From Lingula anatina (Eukaryota > Brachiopoda > Lingulata > Lingulida > Lingulidae), in contig NW_019776032.1 in assembly GCF_001039355.2 (NCBI RefSeq), forward strand, positions 1 through 62,000: a DNA stretch of 62,000 nt, in the 5' to 3' direction. The position numbers were made by a program, and so were the translations under genes. Positions 45,928 through 58,020 of this stretch are shown here, piece by piece. Numbering within the stretch: the first letter of the stretch is position 1; every line of letters starts with the position of its first letter. The notes under the pieces were generated by a model. It worked only from the letters and a program-made list of their open reading frames with translations, was not told where the DNA came from and made no database searches.

Positions 45928-47314
45928 CACACACTGGACAAAAGAAGTGTCACCCCCTAACTCAGAGTAATGAAAGTAGGCAGATCTTGGGTACTTATAA
46001 TGCCTGGTCTACTTATAATGTGACTAATGAGTATAAAACCGCTATACCATGGAATTGTATTGTTGGTCTTGTACATGTACAGCAAATGTTATTCCTGTCT
46101 TCCTCCAGTATGGCAAGATACAGGTAATTATATAACGGTTATAGGTGCAAGTTATTAACCTGAAGAGGCGGAATATAAGCAATGTCAGAATATCGATACA
46201 ATTGAATTGTTCAGTCAGAACCGTGCAGAGGGTCTGGTCTCGGTATAGAAACACTGGATCAAGAGACAAATTGCCTCTGATGGGTCGTCCAAGAAAAAAT
46301 ACTGGCCGTGAAGACCGACGACTGATTTTGATGTCCAGGTTGTCAAAGTTCGACACTGCTTGTCAGTTGACAACACAGTGGAACAATTTCACACATAAGA
46401 ATGTGTCTGTGAAAATTGCTAGGCGTCGGTTACATGCTCAGAGAGTGTACAGCAGGGTAGCAAGACTGAAACCTCTTATATCGTTACAAAACAGGCAACG
46501 TAGAGTAAACTAGGGTCAACAGGATCTGGAACTGGACAGTTCATGACAATTGGTCCTATATATTTTTTTCTGATGAGTGTCGCTTTGGTCTGACCTCTGA
46601 TGACAGACGGGTACTATGCTGGCAAACTGCTGGTAAAGCATTTGAACCACATGCACTGAATTTTCGAACCCGGAGCAGCATATTCATCATGGTGTGGGGC
46701 TGCATCAGCATCCATGGCTTGGGCGAATTGATAGTGGTTAATGGAAACATGAATCACTAGAAATATATCGATGTTTTGGAGTCAGGCTTGCTACCATCTA
46801 TTACTAACATGTTTGGTGAAAGGAATTATCCATCTGTTCACCAGGATGACAATGCTCCTTGTCACAGGCCCAGAGCAGTTGATGATTGGTTTGACCAACA
46901 GGACATTCGCAGGGTGATGTGGCCTGCCCAGAGTCCGGATACAAACATAATAGAAAATGTGTGGAATGATATGTCAAAACTTTTTACAAATGCCCGTCTA
47001 ACCAGCAGAGAAACTCTGTTATATTCAGTGTTTCATGCTTGGGCCAGCATAAGCCCTGAACGCATCAGACAATTAAATGAATCCTTGCTTCGTAGACTGG
47101 CACCTATTATTAGGTCACGTGGCTATGCCACTAAGTACTAATTTTGGACTTGAAACTACATATTTTGGTAGAATGTATATTTTGTTCTCATTTTGTGATT
47201 TTTTGTGAAATTTGATGTTAATAAAATGATACCAGGAGCATATCATTCCACAGTCATTTATCTCCCCCATAGTATTGGCTCAGTAGGGGTGACACTTCTT
47301 TTGTCCAGTGTGTG
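45928..47314 (+). mobile_element. Tc1-type DNA transposon, inactivated
   Basis: This 1387-bp element has perfect 29-bp terminal inverted repeats (45928-45956 and 47286-47314, beginning CACACACTGGACAAAAGAAG), flanked on both sides by TA (45926-45927 and 47315-47316), the target duplication of the Tc1/mariner superfamily. Length, repeats and the encoded DD34E transposase all agree. Confidence 0.95.
46110..47141 (+). pseudogene. Tc1 transposase, broken by stops and frameshifts
   Basis: A start MARYR at 46110 runs into TAA at 46125. The DNA-binding domain is read in another frame at 46145-46513 (NCSVRTVQRVWSRYR helix-turn-helix, GRPRKN linker) and ends at TAG 46511. The catalytic domain follows in the original frame: FSDECRF (first Asp), VMVWGCIS, an in-frame TAG at 46758, then QDDNAPCH (second Asp) and SPDTNIIENVW (Glu), ending at TAA 47139-47141. 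Thirty-four residues lie between the second Asp and Glu, which is DD34E, the Tc1 spacing. With at least two frameshifts and three stops it cannot make a functional transposase. It may still be mobilisable in trans because the ends are intact. Confidence 0.92.
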
Positions 47315-47316
47315 TA

Positions 47317-47415
47317 CTAGTATTTTAAGAGTTGTCGAGAACAACACTATGGCACAGAGATAGGGATTGCTAGGTATTTTATCGTTTTGTTTGTGATGTC
47401 CCTTTTGTCATTTGC

Positions 47416-47456
<41 letters not shown>

Positions 47457-48469
47457 GTGGGGGGTATCGGTATGTGGAGGACTTCACTGGTGCCACCATG
47501 GCTTTTCACTCATGGGTACTTACCTAAACGTTCTGGTTTATATCGGTACCATACATTAGTTATATTTATACACAGAATTGCACTTTAAAACAAGACAGAC
47601 AATCGATCAACCGGTGCTGCATACGTCTGCTCCATGGCTTGCATTTAACTACGTACATGGATGCGATTATACTGTGCACACAATAATGCATAAGTACAAA
47701 CCGCTGACCATAACCGTTCTGCGGGAGTTTCAGTGGAAGCCGACCGGCTAGTTTTCAGATTTAATATTAACTGTTTTTGTTTTGCTTTTTTGCTCGTTAA
47801 TTCGGCCTTCCGAGAAAATTAATCAGGTCTCAAAACCAGTTTAGTCTAGTAATTGCGAAAAGGCCACGAACGACTTTATCTCTGGACCAGATCTGTTCCG
47901 TAATCATAATAAAATTTGCACTTTTGAACCACATTATTTTCCGCATGCACGATGATTCCATAATCTCGTCAAAGCCGATGGCTGTCTCTCGAGAGATGAA
48001 TTAAATTCCAATCATAGAGGCCCTTGAGACGGTATATTATGCTCTGACTGTGCTTTGCCTTAGGAAGACAAATACACGAAGGAGAGGCGAAATTGGAAGG
48101 ACTTAAGATAATTCCAACGCCAGGTCCGGAGCGAAGCCAGGATTTTTTTCGGGGGTGAGGGTGTGGGGTGGTGTGGGGGGCGTGGTCTCAAGAATCTTAT
48201 CTATGAATACACCCCAATCACAGTTAGTGTTTCTGAATGAAATTATTTCCTCTTTTTGTGTTACACAAATGATTATTAATAGATGGATAATTCTTTATGA
48301 AAAAAGCCCAAGATTCAATTCTGAAATGTTTTAAAAGTGAAGGGCAAACTGTTGGGGGGAGGGGAGGTTGTCTTTTTAGATACCTATCCACTCATGTCAT
48401 GTACAATATGCAGTTTTTAAAATCTGTAGATTTACTCTGAGTAAAGAGCACTCTGATAATGATCAAAGT
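47317..48469. other. Gene-free segment right of the Tc1 element
   Basis: It contains a (GT)n tract (47417-47454) and a G-rich stretch near 48152-48182 and 48354-48368. Nothing else is recognised. Confidence 0.5.
47417..47454. repeat. (GT)n microsatellite
   Basis: This is a perfect GT tract. Confidence 0.95.
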
Positions 48470-48489
48470 TAATATCAAAGCGCAATATC

Positions 48490-49008
48490 ACCACTTACAT
48501 GTAGTTTGGAATCAGACCTTACCATGAGCAGGCAGATTGGTTACCAAACATTGATCTCACAGCCGAACAATGTGAATGCTTAGAATCTGTTCAAAGGAGA
48601 GCTCTTAGAATTATTTACCCATTTTATGCTTATATGGATGCCCTACAGGCTAGTAATCTCACCTCACTGAGGGAGAGAAGAGACGTTTTATTCAAGAACT
48701 TTTTTACAAATTTTTTAAGAATTTTAATAAGCTACACCGTCTGTTTAAAGAAAAGAACCCAAGAAATCTCAGGGTCAGCAACAAATTTGAAAACGGAGTG
48801 TTTTAAATCATCTTTTACAGTGCACAGTCTTTTAAATTTCATGTAAAATACTGCTCCAAACTGTCTTATAAGTCTTGTTTTAAAGCTTTGGTCTTTTAGT
48901 TTATAATTTTTAGTTACTTTTAAATACCTTATGATTTTATTTATTGACACATTGTAAAACTTCAACCTTTGGGTTGCGATTTTAGCCAATAAATTATTAT
49001 TATTATTA
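48490..49008 (+). mobile_element. Non-LTR retrotransposon (LINE) 3' end
   Basis: In the plus frame, AEQCECLESVQRRALRIIYP, then ALQASNLTSLRERRDVLFKNFF, matches the segment after the reverse transcriptase of Jockey/CR1-group LINEs (IE..QKRALRIIYP...L..L..RR..L...FF). A frameshift separates it from the upstream VWNQTLP. The copy ends in GCCAATAAATTATTATTATT, the short-repeat tail typical of these elements, so the 3' end is complete and the 5' part truncated. Confidence 0.75.
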
Positions 49009-49011
49009 AAC

Positions 49012-52000
49012 GAAGTTTTCAGATATTACTAGAAAATTCACCTTAGACGCATGCTGATGATAGGATAAGTTACCAGGAAACTCAAATACTCGGGATGAAG
49101 CAACCAGGCGTGATGTAAGCGTTTTATTTAATTTAAAGAGCCATTTTCCCGTGTTTGATCTTGTGAAAGTTTTAGCCTTTTCCTGTCAATAAAAAAAAAA
49201 GAAAATTCAGTTTGGTGACTGTATATGGAGACGTGTCGGATAATTTCGTTTTCTCAAAAAGTCATTAGTTCACCCTCCACATACAGACATTTACGTCTTT
49301 AAAGATCACTACGTATGCATGTATGTTCAGTGGGATATTTGTAGCGTTCTGCGAAGCTTAACCCCAATGCGTTTTTAGACTCGGAAATTGCATTGCACAG
49401 ATTCCGTGAGAGACCGGAATGGATAGGCTCTTTCAAAATATTGATTTTCATCACGTTACGGAGATCGTTATTCAAAACGTGGGATAGTGCTGCCGGTCGC
49501 TTTGTTTATGTGATACTGCACCGTCGCCTTTGAATCTCTATCAAAAAGACTTAAAGAGCCTGGCTTGAATAGTAATATCCGTATGTCAGATCTTTCTCAA
49601 TTTAGCAATCTCGGTGATGTCCGCTCTTTCAGTAAACGTAATAGTTGACTAAAAGGCCAAGTACGATTGCATTTAATACATTGGAAGTATTTTCCGTCAG
49701 GTCCGCACAGGGGTTACTATGACAACCAGACGATCAAATGAATTATCCTACCTAAAGCTACTATTATATCTTTAAAAATAATGCCAAAAGAAATGATGGG
49801 GATTCTATGAGAAGGAGATGTTTTAAGTAGAACTAGTATCACTTATCAGATTAACGCTCTTTTTAAAATAATATTCATAACACAATGAGTTACCACTGCT
49901 TGACTAGCATTGTGTATATAAAACCACAATGATTAGACATATGCTTGAACTGTGCGTTGATATGTAAACTCATACATTCACAGCGGTCTTCCTGTGCTAC
50001 TTTTAGAGAGTTGTGTTCACTCACACACTAATTCAGACAAATTGCATTACATCTTTTAAAATGGGTAAAACAACCTACACTCGTGATACTCAAGCTGCAT
50101 CTGTATGAATATTTCATACTCTAAATTGACTTAATCGCCAGAAGCTGTAAGCGTCTTGATAAGTGGTGAACTTGATGGAGAAACAAATATAATTGTGCAT
50201 GCGCGCGTGTAAGTACCTAAAATTTTAATCTCATTTACTCCATTCCCATGTATATCATGGTTTAATTTTTTGCTGGAGATCCTCCACGCTACAGAGGACA
50301 TTGACATATGAAGTTGTTTGGCAGGATTCCATGGATTTGAATTTGCCAATAGTTCCATTGTACCCATTCGTTCCCCATGTGGGCCATTTTGGCCAACCCA
50401 TTGGAACCCATTTGGCTCAGTGGCCAAACCATGGGTCTTAGTTTGGGGTGCTGGCACTATTGATCAGTGCTACATGTCGTATCTGTCGATAACCATGCCC
50501 CTAACATGAATTATATATGCAGTGCTTTATACACAATGATTTAATGCAAAAGCCATTATTAACGGAGAGAGAGAGAAAGAGAGAGAGAAAGAGAGAGATT
50601 AAATTTTGATCTTAGATAGCAAGAGACAATTGGGGATATGTAACATAGTTACATGTTACATAGCTATGGAACCTTAAAATGCATTTGCAGGTAGTCGAAT
50701 TAATAAACTAATGGATGTCAAGTGAAGCCCATTGGCAGCAACTAACGAAAATCTCGAGGGATGAGACTTGACATTTGGATTAAAGCAGCCGGATATGAAA
50801 ACATGAATATTGTCTTTGCATATGCTGCATCAGATCTGACGAACATTAAGTGTCTTAATTTACACATGGATGAAGCGATCGTATTGTTTTATCACTCATA
50901 GCGCGTTTTTGTTACAATAAATCAATGAATTGAAGAGAAATTGTTTGAAGATTGAGCAATATCATTGTGTGCTATACACGTTCTTTTAATTAAGCAGAAC
51001 GGAAAAAAATGTAGGAAATAATACAATATTGAATGAACCAAATGGGTATTTTCATGCACAGTAAAAAAGGAGCACACTTTCCTTTCGTGATACCATTGCG
51101 CCGCCATGGTTATTTCACCTACCATATGCTACACGATGTTTATACAACTGCTAGGAATCGTGCCTAACGTATGTTTCTTATTTCTATCTTTTTGGAAACA
51201 TTAACATATATGTAGAATAAGCATGTAAGAGCCACTGTTAGGTGTGACATTCCCATGGAAAAGAAACACCTAATTAGGTAAATTCAAATGTATTTCAAGT
51301 CGGTCATTTTGGACAGAGGACTTTACAGCATACTGTATGTTGAATTTGGTTGTAAAATAATCTGCTGTGCACCTCCAAAACAGTCATGTCGCGAATGAGA
51401 ATGGAATAGTGGGTATTTGTTTTTTAAAATATGGAGCAATTTAGCTGCGGAACAGTCTTATCTCCACGGGAATTTTCAGCCATTTTGCCTTTTGAAAAGA
51501 GGTACGGGGGACCTGGAAGTCCCGAGTTCACAAATGCCTTTGCTTAGGTAATTATTTTTCAAAGTCCTTGCAAGATTTGTTGAAAAAAATTGAAATCTAT
51601 ATGGAAGTTATGATACTATATATTTCTGCATAAAACATCCGTATGTGGTAAGTGTTGTAACCTTGTACCCAAGGTGACTTTCCGTCCAACAACCGTTTGC
51701 AAACTATTTTCAAAATTTTGATTAAAATACATTTGCATCTACGATGAAAACAACTATTACCGAATACCCAAAGTATGCACGTCCGATACTTGAATATATG
51801 TTTCAAAAGGTTAACAGTCGGTGTCTTATTCGCCTTATCCAGCTGGTACGATAGACAGCCATTTCTTCACAACAACATTGGTGATCAATTTGTTCTCTGG
51901 GTAACTTACCTTGTGTTCGGTTCCTAATCCAGAGATATGTTCTATGCAAAGTAATACCTTTGTTTGTGTTCTTCTTTATAACCTGCCTTTTAACAAATGA

Positions 52001-54189
52001 ACGTTAGGTTCATGTAGGCGGACTTTGTAGATGTGATAACAGCGGATGGAAAATTTTGCAGCCAAGAATGAAAAATCGATACCCTAACCGCGAAACGAAA
52101 TGAAAAGCGTAGCAGATAGCTTTTGACGGATAGAAAATTGGATCATTATTGTTTCGTGTGTTTGCGGGGGTTTCAAGAAGTACCACTGTGCAATACTGTA
52201 TTTAAAATGGGGTAATGCACGCAACCAATAAGCAAATTATTATTTTGTTTCAGTTCGCTATTTTAATGTTCTTCTTGAAGTGTGTAACTACAATATGTGT
52301 TAAACATGCAGAAAAACAATGGCGCATCAGAAAGGCACGGTCACATCAACACACACACACACGCACGTTGGCGGGCACACACACACACACATACACACAC
52401 ACACACACACGCATACATTTACAGGTTTGCACTAATTTCCATTTTCCAGTTGAACATATACGCAGGTTCAGCAACCCTGAATCACCAGGGACTTCGTATT
52501 AGACAAGCTACAAGGAACATCTTTCCACGCCGTTTACGTACAAACACGTTAGGGACCTGCTCTTTCGTACGGTCGGTCAACCTAAGTTACATGTAATCAT
52601 CCATTATAAAGTACACTGAACGGGTTGAAGGTACTATCCACAAAGCCAATACTATACTATCGCTAATGACCATTATTTCACATATGGAGTTTCAGTCGCA
52701 CGTGCATTTATCTGTCAACAAATACATATCGGGCAGGACTGTTATTAAAAAAATACGTTTGTTGGTCCCATGATTGATGACCGTGGGCTTTTATCAGAAA
52801 TTCATTTTTTCTTTAAATCTGATTCCTGTCGTCCCAACCATTTTTTATGCCGTTATTCCACAAAAAGTACACTCCGAAGATATCGGTTTCGAGGGTACAT
52901 AATCTCGTCTCGCCTTAGGGGCAATCACCGCTGCTGCAATCGTTGTATGGTACATTTCAGAAAACTGGGTCAGGCCAGTGAATAGGGAGTCCACAAACAA
53001 ACTTAAGCCTGGAGAATGGTCTAAACTTTTATTTTAGACCAAATATTTGATCTTCTTCAGTTAACGATAAATCCATAAATCTCCACATATAAAAATGCGT
53101 ACTGGTGTCGAACACAGGTCATGCGTTTTTTTATTTCAATAAAATAATAAAATAGGGTTGGATACATAGATGTATTTTCTGTAGATCACAGACTACGATT
53201 AGACCTATTAACATGTGGCAATAAGTATCCAAGAGTTACGAAATGACTGACTTGATCACTGCCTTTAACGTGGTATAAATTTTGCGTTACTGTGACCTCT
53301 TATTTTGTCTAGAATCTCGTACATGTCACTGCCAAGCTCACTCCAGGGTAGTTGTAAGGGCCGTCCACTAGAACAACCTCCCTACTCAGCCGTTCATTTT
53401 CCAAGTGTATTCTCTCTCCTCAAGCTCAGGGGTGACCAAGAGGTCACGACGAAGGAGCTGATGTTCATCTCAGAATAATACCAGCAGCACTGGAGCATAC
53501 AAGCGTGGCAGATAAGGGTGGACGACGCATCGAACTCGATCCAGTGTGTGTGTGAGTGTGAGTGGAGGGTTATTTTAAGCCAGATGAATTCTTTCAATCG
53601 TACACAGAATGGTGACAGTAATAGAGAAGGATGGACCCACGCTCGATTTGCTGTTGGCTAGGGAAAGAAATTATTCTGAAAAGATACAAAAATCTAATGG
53701 TGATACCAAGGCTTTATTTATTTAGATCTGTAAACATTGTTCTTGAAAAAAAAATTGCTCTAAGTATCTCAAAACAGATTCTTTGAAAGGTCTTGCTACC
53801 ATCATGGGGGAGTTTGTTTTTTTTCTTTTTTGTATAAAGTCAGCAATATCAAAGCTGAGCTTTCAGCACTAGAAAAGACTGCAGCTACACCATCGCACCC
53901 ACCTCTGCAAGAACTTTTAAAAGAACTGCAGTCATCCAAACAGTTCAGTTCCAGAAAGACATCCTGCATGTTAGATCCAATCCGGTCATCATTCCTGGTT
54001 CGTGGAAATCATCAACATATGTTGCGCTTTGGGATTTTTTTCCAGATAGGTTAAATCTGCAATAATTCGACCGCTACTCCAAAAGAATAACCTCCTCCAT
54101 GTAAAAAAAATTGAGTATAGTTTGATTTTACGCTTTCAATGGACAGACAGATCTCCAACATTATAAAATAGTGCCTAATTAACATTCGG
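49012..54189. other. Gene-free region
   Basis: No supported exon. It contains GA-rich repeats near 50563-50597, the tandem palindromic GTAACATAGTTACATGTTAC near 50640, and (CA)n tracts at 52349-52410. An open frame at 53830-54054 lies just upstream of a LINE remnant and may belong to it, but I cannot match it to a domain. Confidence 0.5.
52349..52410. repeat. (CA)n microsatellite, interrupted
   Basis: CA tracts are broken by GTTGGCGGG. Thr-His frames through it are not genes. Confidence 0.95.
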
Positions 54190-54915
54190 CAGATTGGCAC
54201 TATAAGAAAATATGTAAATCAATCACCTGCTGCTACTGTTACACATGCATTAGTCACTATATGGATCCAAATCCAGATGATAAGATTAAAAGATAACAAC
54301 ATACTGTATTCCTAATATTTCGGCTAGGCTTTTAATGTTAACGTAGAGATTGCCACATCACTCCAATTTTAAAGCAGCTGCACTGAGTGCCATTCGGGGC
54401 TAGAATTTTACTTAGAATTTAGTTTCTACACGTGCTGCATTTGTATAAACTAGCTCCATCATATATAACTGATCTTATTAATTATAATAACCTTCAAAGC
54501 ACCCTGAGGTCTGGTGACAAACGTTTACTGGAAACTCCCAAAGCTAGGATAAAAACACATGGTGAGATAGCATTTTGTATAGCTGCATCGGTAGAGTGGA
54601 CGAACTTCCAATTTGCCTAGATAAATACATGTATGAGCACAGGAATCGTTTAAAAAAATTGAAAATACACATTTTGAAAAGTGTTTTATTCATGAGTTTT
54701 TTTCAAGATGTAAAAATAAATTTATGTTAGATAAGCGAGATCTTGGATTTTTTAAAACTTTCAATGACTTTTTAGAAGTCAACTGTAATTTTATATAAAT
54801 TTATATCTTAATCATTTTATTATATTAACTTTTATTTATGTTATTTTGTACTGTCAGCTGAACATTATATGGATTTTGGACTCATTAATTTTATTATAAA
54901 GCGATTTCAATTCGG
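54190..54915 (+). mobile_element. L2-type LINE 3' remnant
   Basis: Successive fragments in different frames match the C-terminal part of L2-clade ORF2: IRKYVNQSPAATVTHALVT (IRRF...LVHAFVTSRLDYCN in the family), CHITPILKQLH.VPF (HITPVLR.LHWLPV), and the open piece 54432-54620 with LAPSYITDLI, LRSGDKRLL, and ARIKTHGEIAFCIAAS. The copy ends near TTATAAAGCGATTTCAATTC, which resembles the TAAAGCGCTTTGA end of L2 elements. It carries several stops and frameshifts. Confidence 0.75.
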
Positions 54916-56427
54916 AGGGGAAACCACGTGATTTCCTATTTGTAACATCAGGTCATGTACTTTTCAGACAATTAATGGCGTATTTCAAACAATTAATTTG
55001 AGTGTTTATTGGGGTTAACACGAAGGTTGCGTATGTATTAATACTTATGTGTATTGCCACGCAGAAAGCTGTTTTAAAACGTGTCATTGCCCATTACTAC
55101 ACTATACTGGTAGCCTGTGTAGCTGGTAGGCTAGGGCCATGGTTAGGTTGAGGCAGATAAGGTGGTTTTTATGCTAAGAATTTATTTCTTTGGGTCTTGT
55201 AAGAAAGACGAACAGTAGTGAGACACAATGACAAAACGTTACCCAGATTTCACGCTCGCTCCATCTCGCTTTGTTTGTAAACTCCATATGTGCACAAATC
55301 ATTGTCTATTATTATGATTATCATTAAGAATAATGCGCCACAGTATCTTGTTTCTATTCCTGAATTATGTCAAATTACTCGTAACTACCCTGTGATACTG
55401 AATTTTTATCGTATTTCTTCCGTCCAATTCTCGATTTCTGTTCATATGTTACAACACTGTATGTCTACAGTATTTCTCCGAGTTTAGCAGTTTGAAAAGC
55501 AGTGTTTATTTGCTTCCATTTTTGCAATACCACATATACGCTGTCTCGTGATAATCTGTGTAATGTCATTCAAGTATGCCATTTTATTTTATTCCCATAG
55601 AGTCAGCCTACGTGGTGCTTGATTCTGATATGTGTGTATATTGTGAAAAAAAACGCACATTGTCGTTCTGCGCGCCACGTTGTCGTACATGTCGTTGTTT
55701 CATACATGTAGAACGGGTTTAAGTCCCATTAATGTAATTTTTGACGTGGCGAATATAACCGAAATCGTAATTCTATACTGATCTTTGATTATCTCATATA
55801 GAAAAATCTTTTATCCAATTCGCTTTGATCTTGTGTTAATATTTTTTTTGGCACAAACAGTGTGCTAGTAAAAGATAAATTGGCAACTTATCACAAGAAA
55901 CAGATGAAACAAAATTGGAGCTTTTAATGTGCCACTCAAATGATGCATTCGCACATGTATTTAAGTTAAGTACAACAAGAGTCCTTTACAAATAACGTAT
56001 TATACACCCCACCTACTGGTAGAGTAAAGTTGTACTGGGTACAGTGTAGCGAAGGCAAGTGCAATAAATGTCATTAGACTCGTTACAATATCCAATGTCA
56101 TTATTAAGTAGTCTGAAGAACCACGTTTATTTCATTACCTTGATAAATGAATCAAAGTGTCGAGTTCTATAACACTCAATCTCTTGCTCCTGAATAATCA
56201 CCTTTCGTGCCATCTTATCATCCTTCCTATGTCAGACAAACTCACAAAAGTTTCTTTATACAGCTGCAATAAACCATTTTTTATCTACTGAGTAGACGAC
56301 AGACGAGACATATGTCCTCGTCTAGGTTTTTCACATATTTATTTGAAGGACAAGACGCAGAGGTTATAAAGTCAAGCTATATTTTATGTATTGTTGTACA
56401 TATTTACATTACATGTCTCTTTGCAGA
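54916..56427. other. Gene-free segment
   Basis: AT-rich, no recognised feature. Confidence 0.5.
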
Positions 56428-56691
56428 AGTAGGGGAGACCGGGGCTAGTTGGACCCCGGGAAAAGTTGCCCCCCCCCCCCCCCCCCATCAAGTCTCTTAA
56501 ATAAAGTTACTTTAAGATGCTTAATTATTTCATTTGGACTCACTGCCGACGCTTTCTTAGCACTATTGGATACGGTCATTTAACAAAATGATGTGATCAA
56601 TTATTTTACCCCATAGTTACTTTGTCATAATTTGATGGGGGGGGGGGGGGCAACTTACCCCGGGGCCCAGCTAGCCCCGGTCTCCCCTACT
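56428..56691. mobile_element. C/G-rich foldback element
   Basis: The left arm AGTAGGGGAGACCGGGGCTA (from 56428) continues to a C run (56469-56487). The right arm is its near-exact reverse complement, from a G run (56637-56650) to TCTCCCCTACT at 56691. Arms are about 50-60 bp around an AT-rich centre of about 150 bp. No coding capacity and no clear target duplication. Sequences like GGGGAGACCGGGGCTAG occur in repeats of many animals, to my recollection. Confidence 0.85.
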
Positions 56692-56912
56692 GTATTCTAG
56701 GTGAAAAGCTTGTCTGTCAACCCGTAAGACCCTTGGTTGATTTTAATGAAAACCGCGTCAACAATTAATGAAAGAGACACACACAATCTGGTCATGCAAT
56801 ACTGTATTCTAGGTGACAAGGTTGCGCTAAAAACGTCACCCTCAAGCCTGTTGGTGGAATTTATGGAAACCTCGTCGACAGTAAATGACAGAACAACACG
56901 CAAACTTTTTGG
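56689..56912. repeat. Diverged tandem duplication, two units of about 112 bp
   Basis: Unit 1 (56689-56800) and unit 2 (56801 to about 56912) both start ACTGTATTCTAGGTGA and share TTGGT.GA.TTTA.G.AAACC.CGTC.ACA.T.AATGA in order. They abut the foldback element. Both strands are largely open through them, but no family is recognised. Confidence 0.7.
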
Positions 56913-57985
56913 TCCTTGCATTTCGTGTGCATGCGGGTGTATTTTTGATAGTGATATACGAATATATACCATTTTCATTTCCCATCGCAGTCTGTTGAAA
57001 ATGGATTCAAATATTCTGTGTTGTGTCAGTCAGCCTTTCTCGCCTGTCCATCCTTCTTATCAGGCCAATAATCAGGCCAATAAGGTCATCTGATTAATTA
57101 TTGGTGCGTGCAGACCTTGTAGGAAAAATGGTCCTGCTGTATGATATAAGAGAAACATTGCATTTTATGACAACATTTTAGCAGACCAGTTAGTATCCCT
57201 ACGCAAAATGAAGTAGATACTTCAGTGTAGTATACCTTCCGCGATCACACTGCATCTAGTCCGTTTTTAAGTATGGTAGAGGTACATGGTATGGCAGAGG
57301 TATATGGGTAATCTATAGAGTAATGGAAAATTTTTCTCAAAACCCCAAATTTCATCCTTAATTGTCACAGATTATATTTTATTTTCACCAAAAGCACTTA
57401 CAAATAAGAAAGTAAGCTTATATTTATTTAACATGGATATTGTTATTCTTCCATGAGAATGAAGGACAGACCTTCATGTTAGTACCAGTTAAAAATTCAA
57501 TTGTTTTACTTAAGAATAAAAGTTAAAATGATCTCAGTTTTCATGTTTTCATGGCTTACATGTATATTTGAGCGGAACATTCTGATTTAAAATTGAAAAA
57601 ACATTAAGTAATTGAATAACACTTATCATGGAGCATAAAACTATTTTTGTGCCTTTTTAACTTTTTTTGACAAGTACACTCTTGCTGAAACGATGGAATA
57701 TTTTGAAAATTAGAAATATAATTCCTATTGAAATGTTTTCTGTGATAATTGTCGCACAACCTTGATATGACTGGCTGCAGCATTGATCAATAAACATTTT
57801 TCAAGTTATGAAAGTGAACTAAACTCCTTGAGTATTGCAAAATGGCTGGTTAAAATTGTGAACCCTGTATAACAGAACTGGGCAAATTTCCCGGGCACTT
57901 GTACATCAATGACGTAGTGTTTGCCGATGCAAACCACTCTGGAAATTTGAAAGGTGTCAATGTTTAGACTTAGAGCCCAAAGGAG

Positions 57986-57988
<3 letters not shown>

Positions 57989-58018
<30 letters not shown>
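57989..58018. repeat. (CA)n microsatellite
   Basis: This is a perfect CA tract of about 15 units. Confidence 0.95.

Positions 58019-58020
<2 letters not shown>

Noticed and set aside
50131-50457. 108-codon minus-strand frame
   Set aside because: No motif, the opposite strand is also open, and the segment is rich in near-repeats of CCCATT/GGCCA.
53830-54054. Frame with LSALEKTAATPSHPPLQELL upstream of the L2 remnant
   Set aside because: It could be part of the retroelement or an unrelated fragment, but no known LINE domain fits, so it is not called separately.
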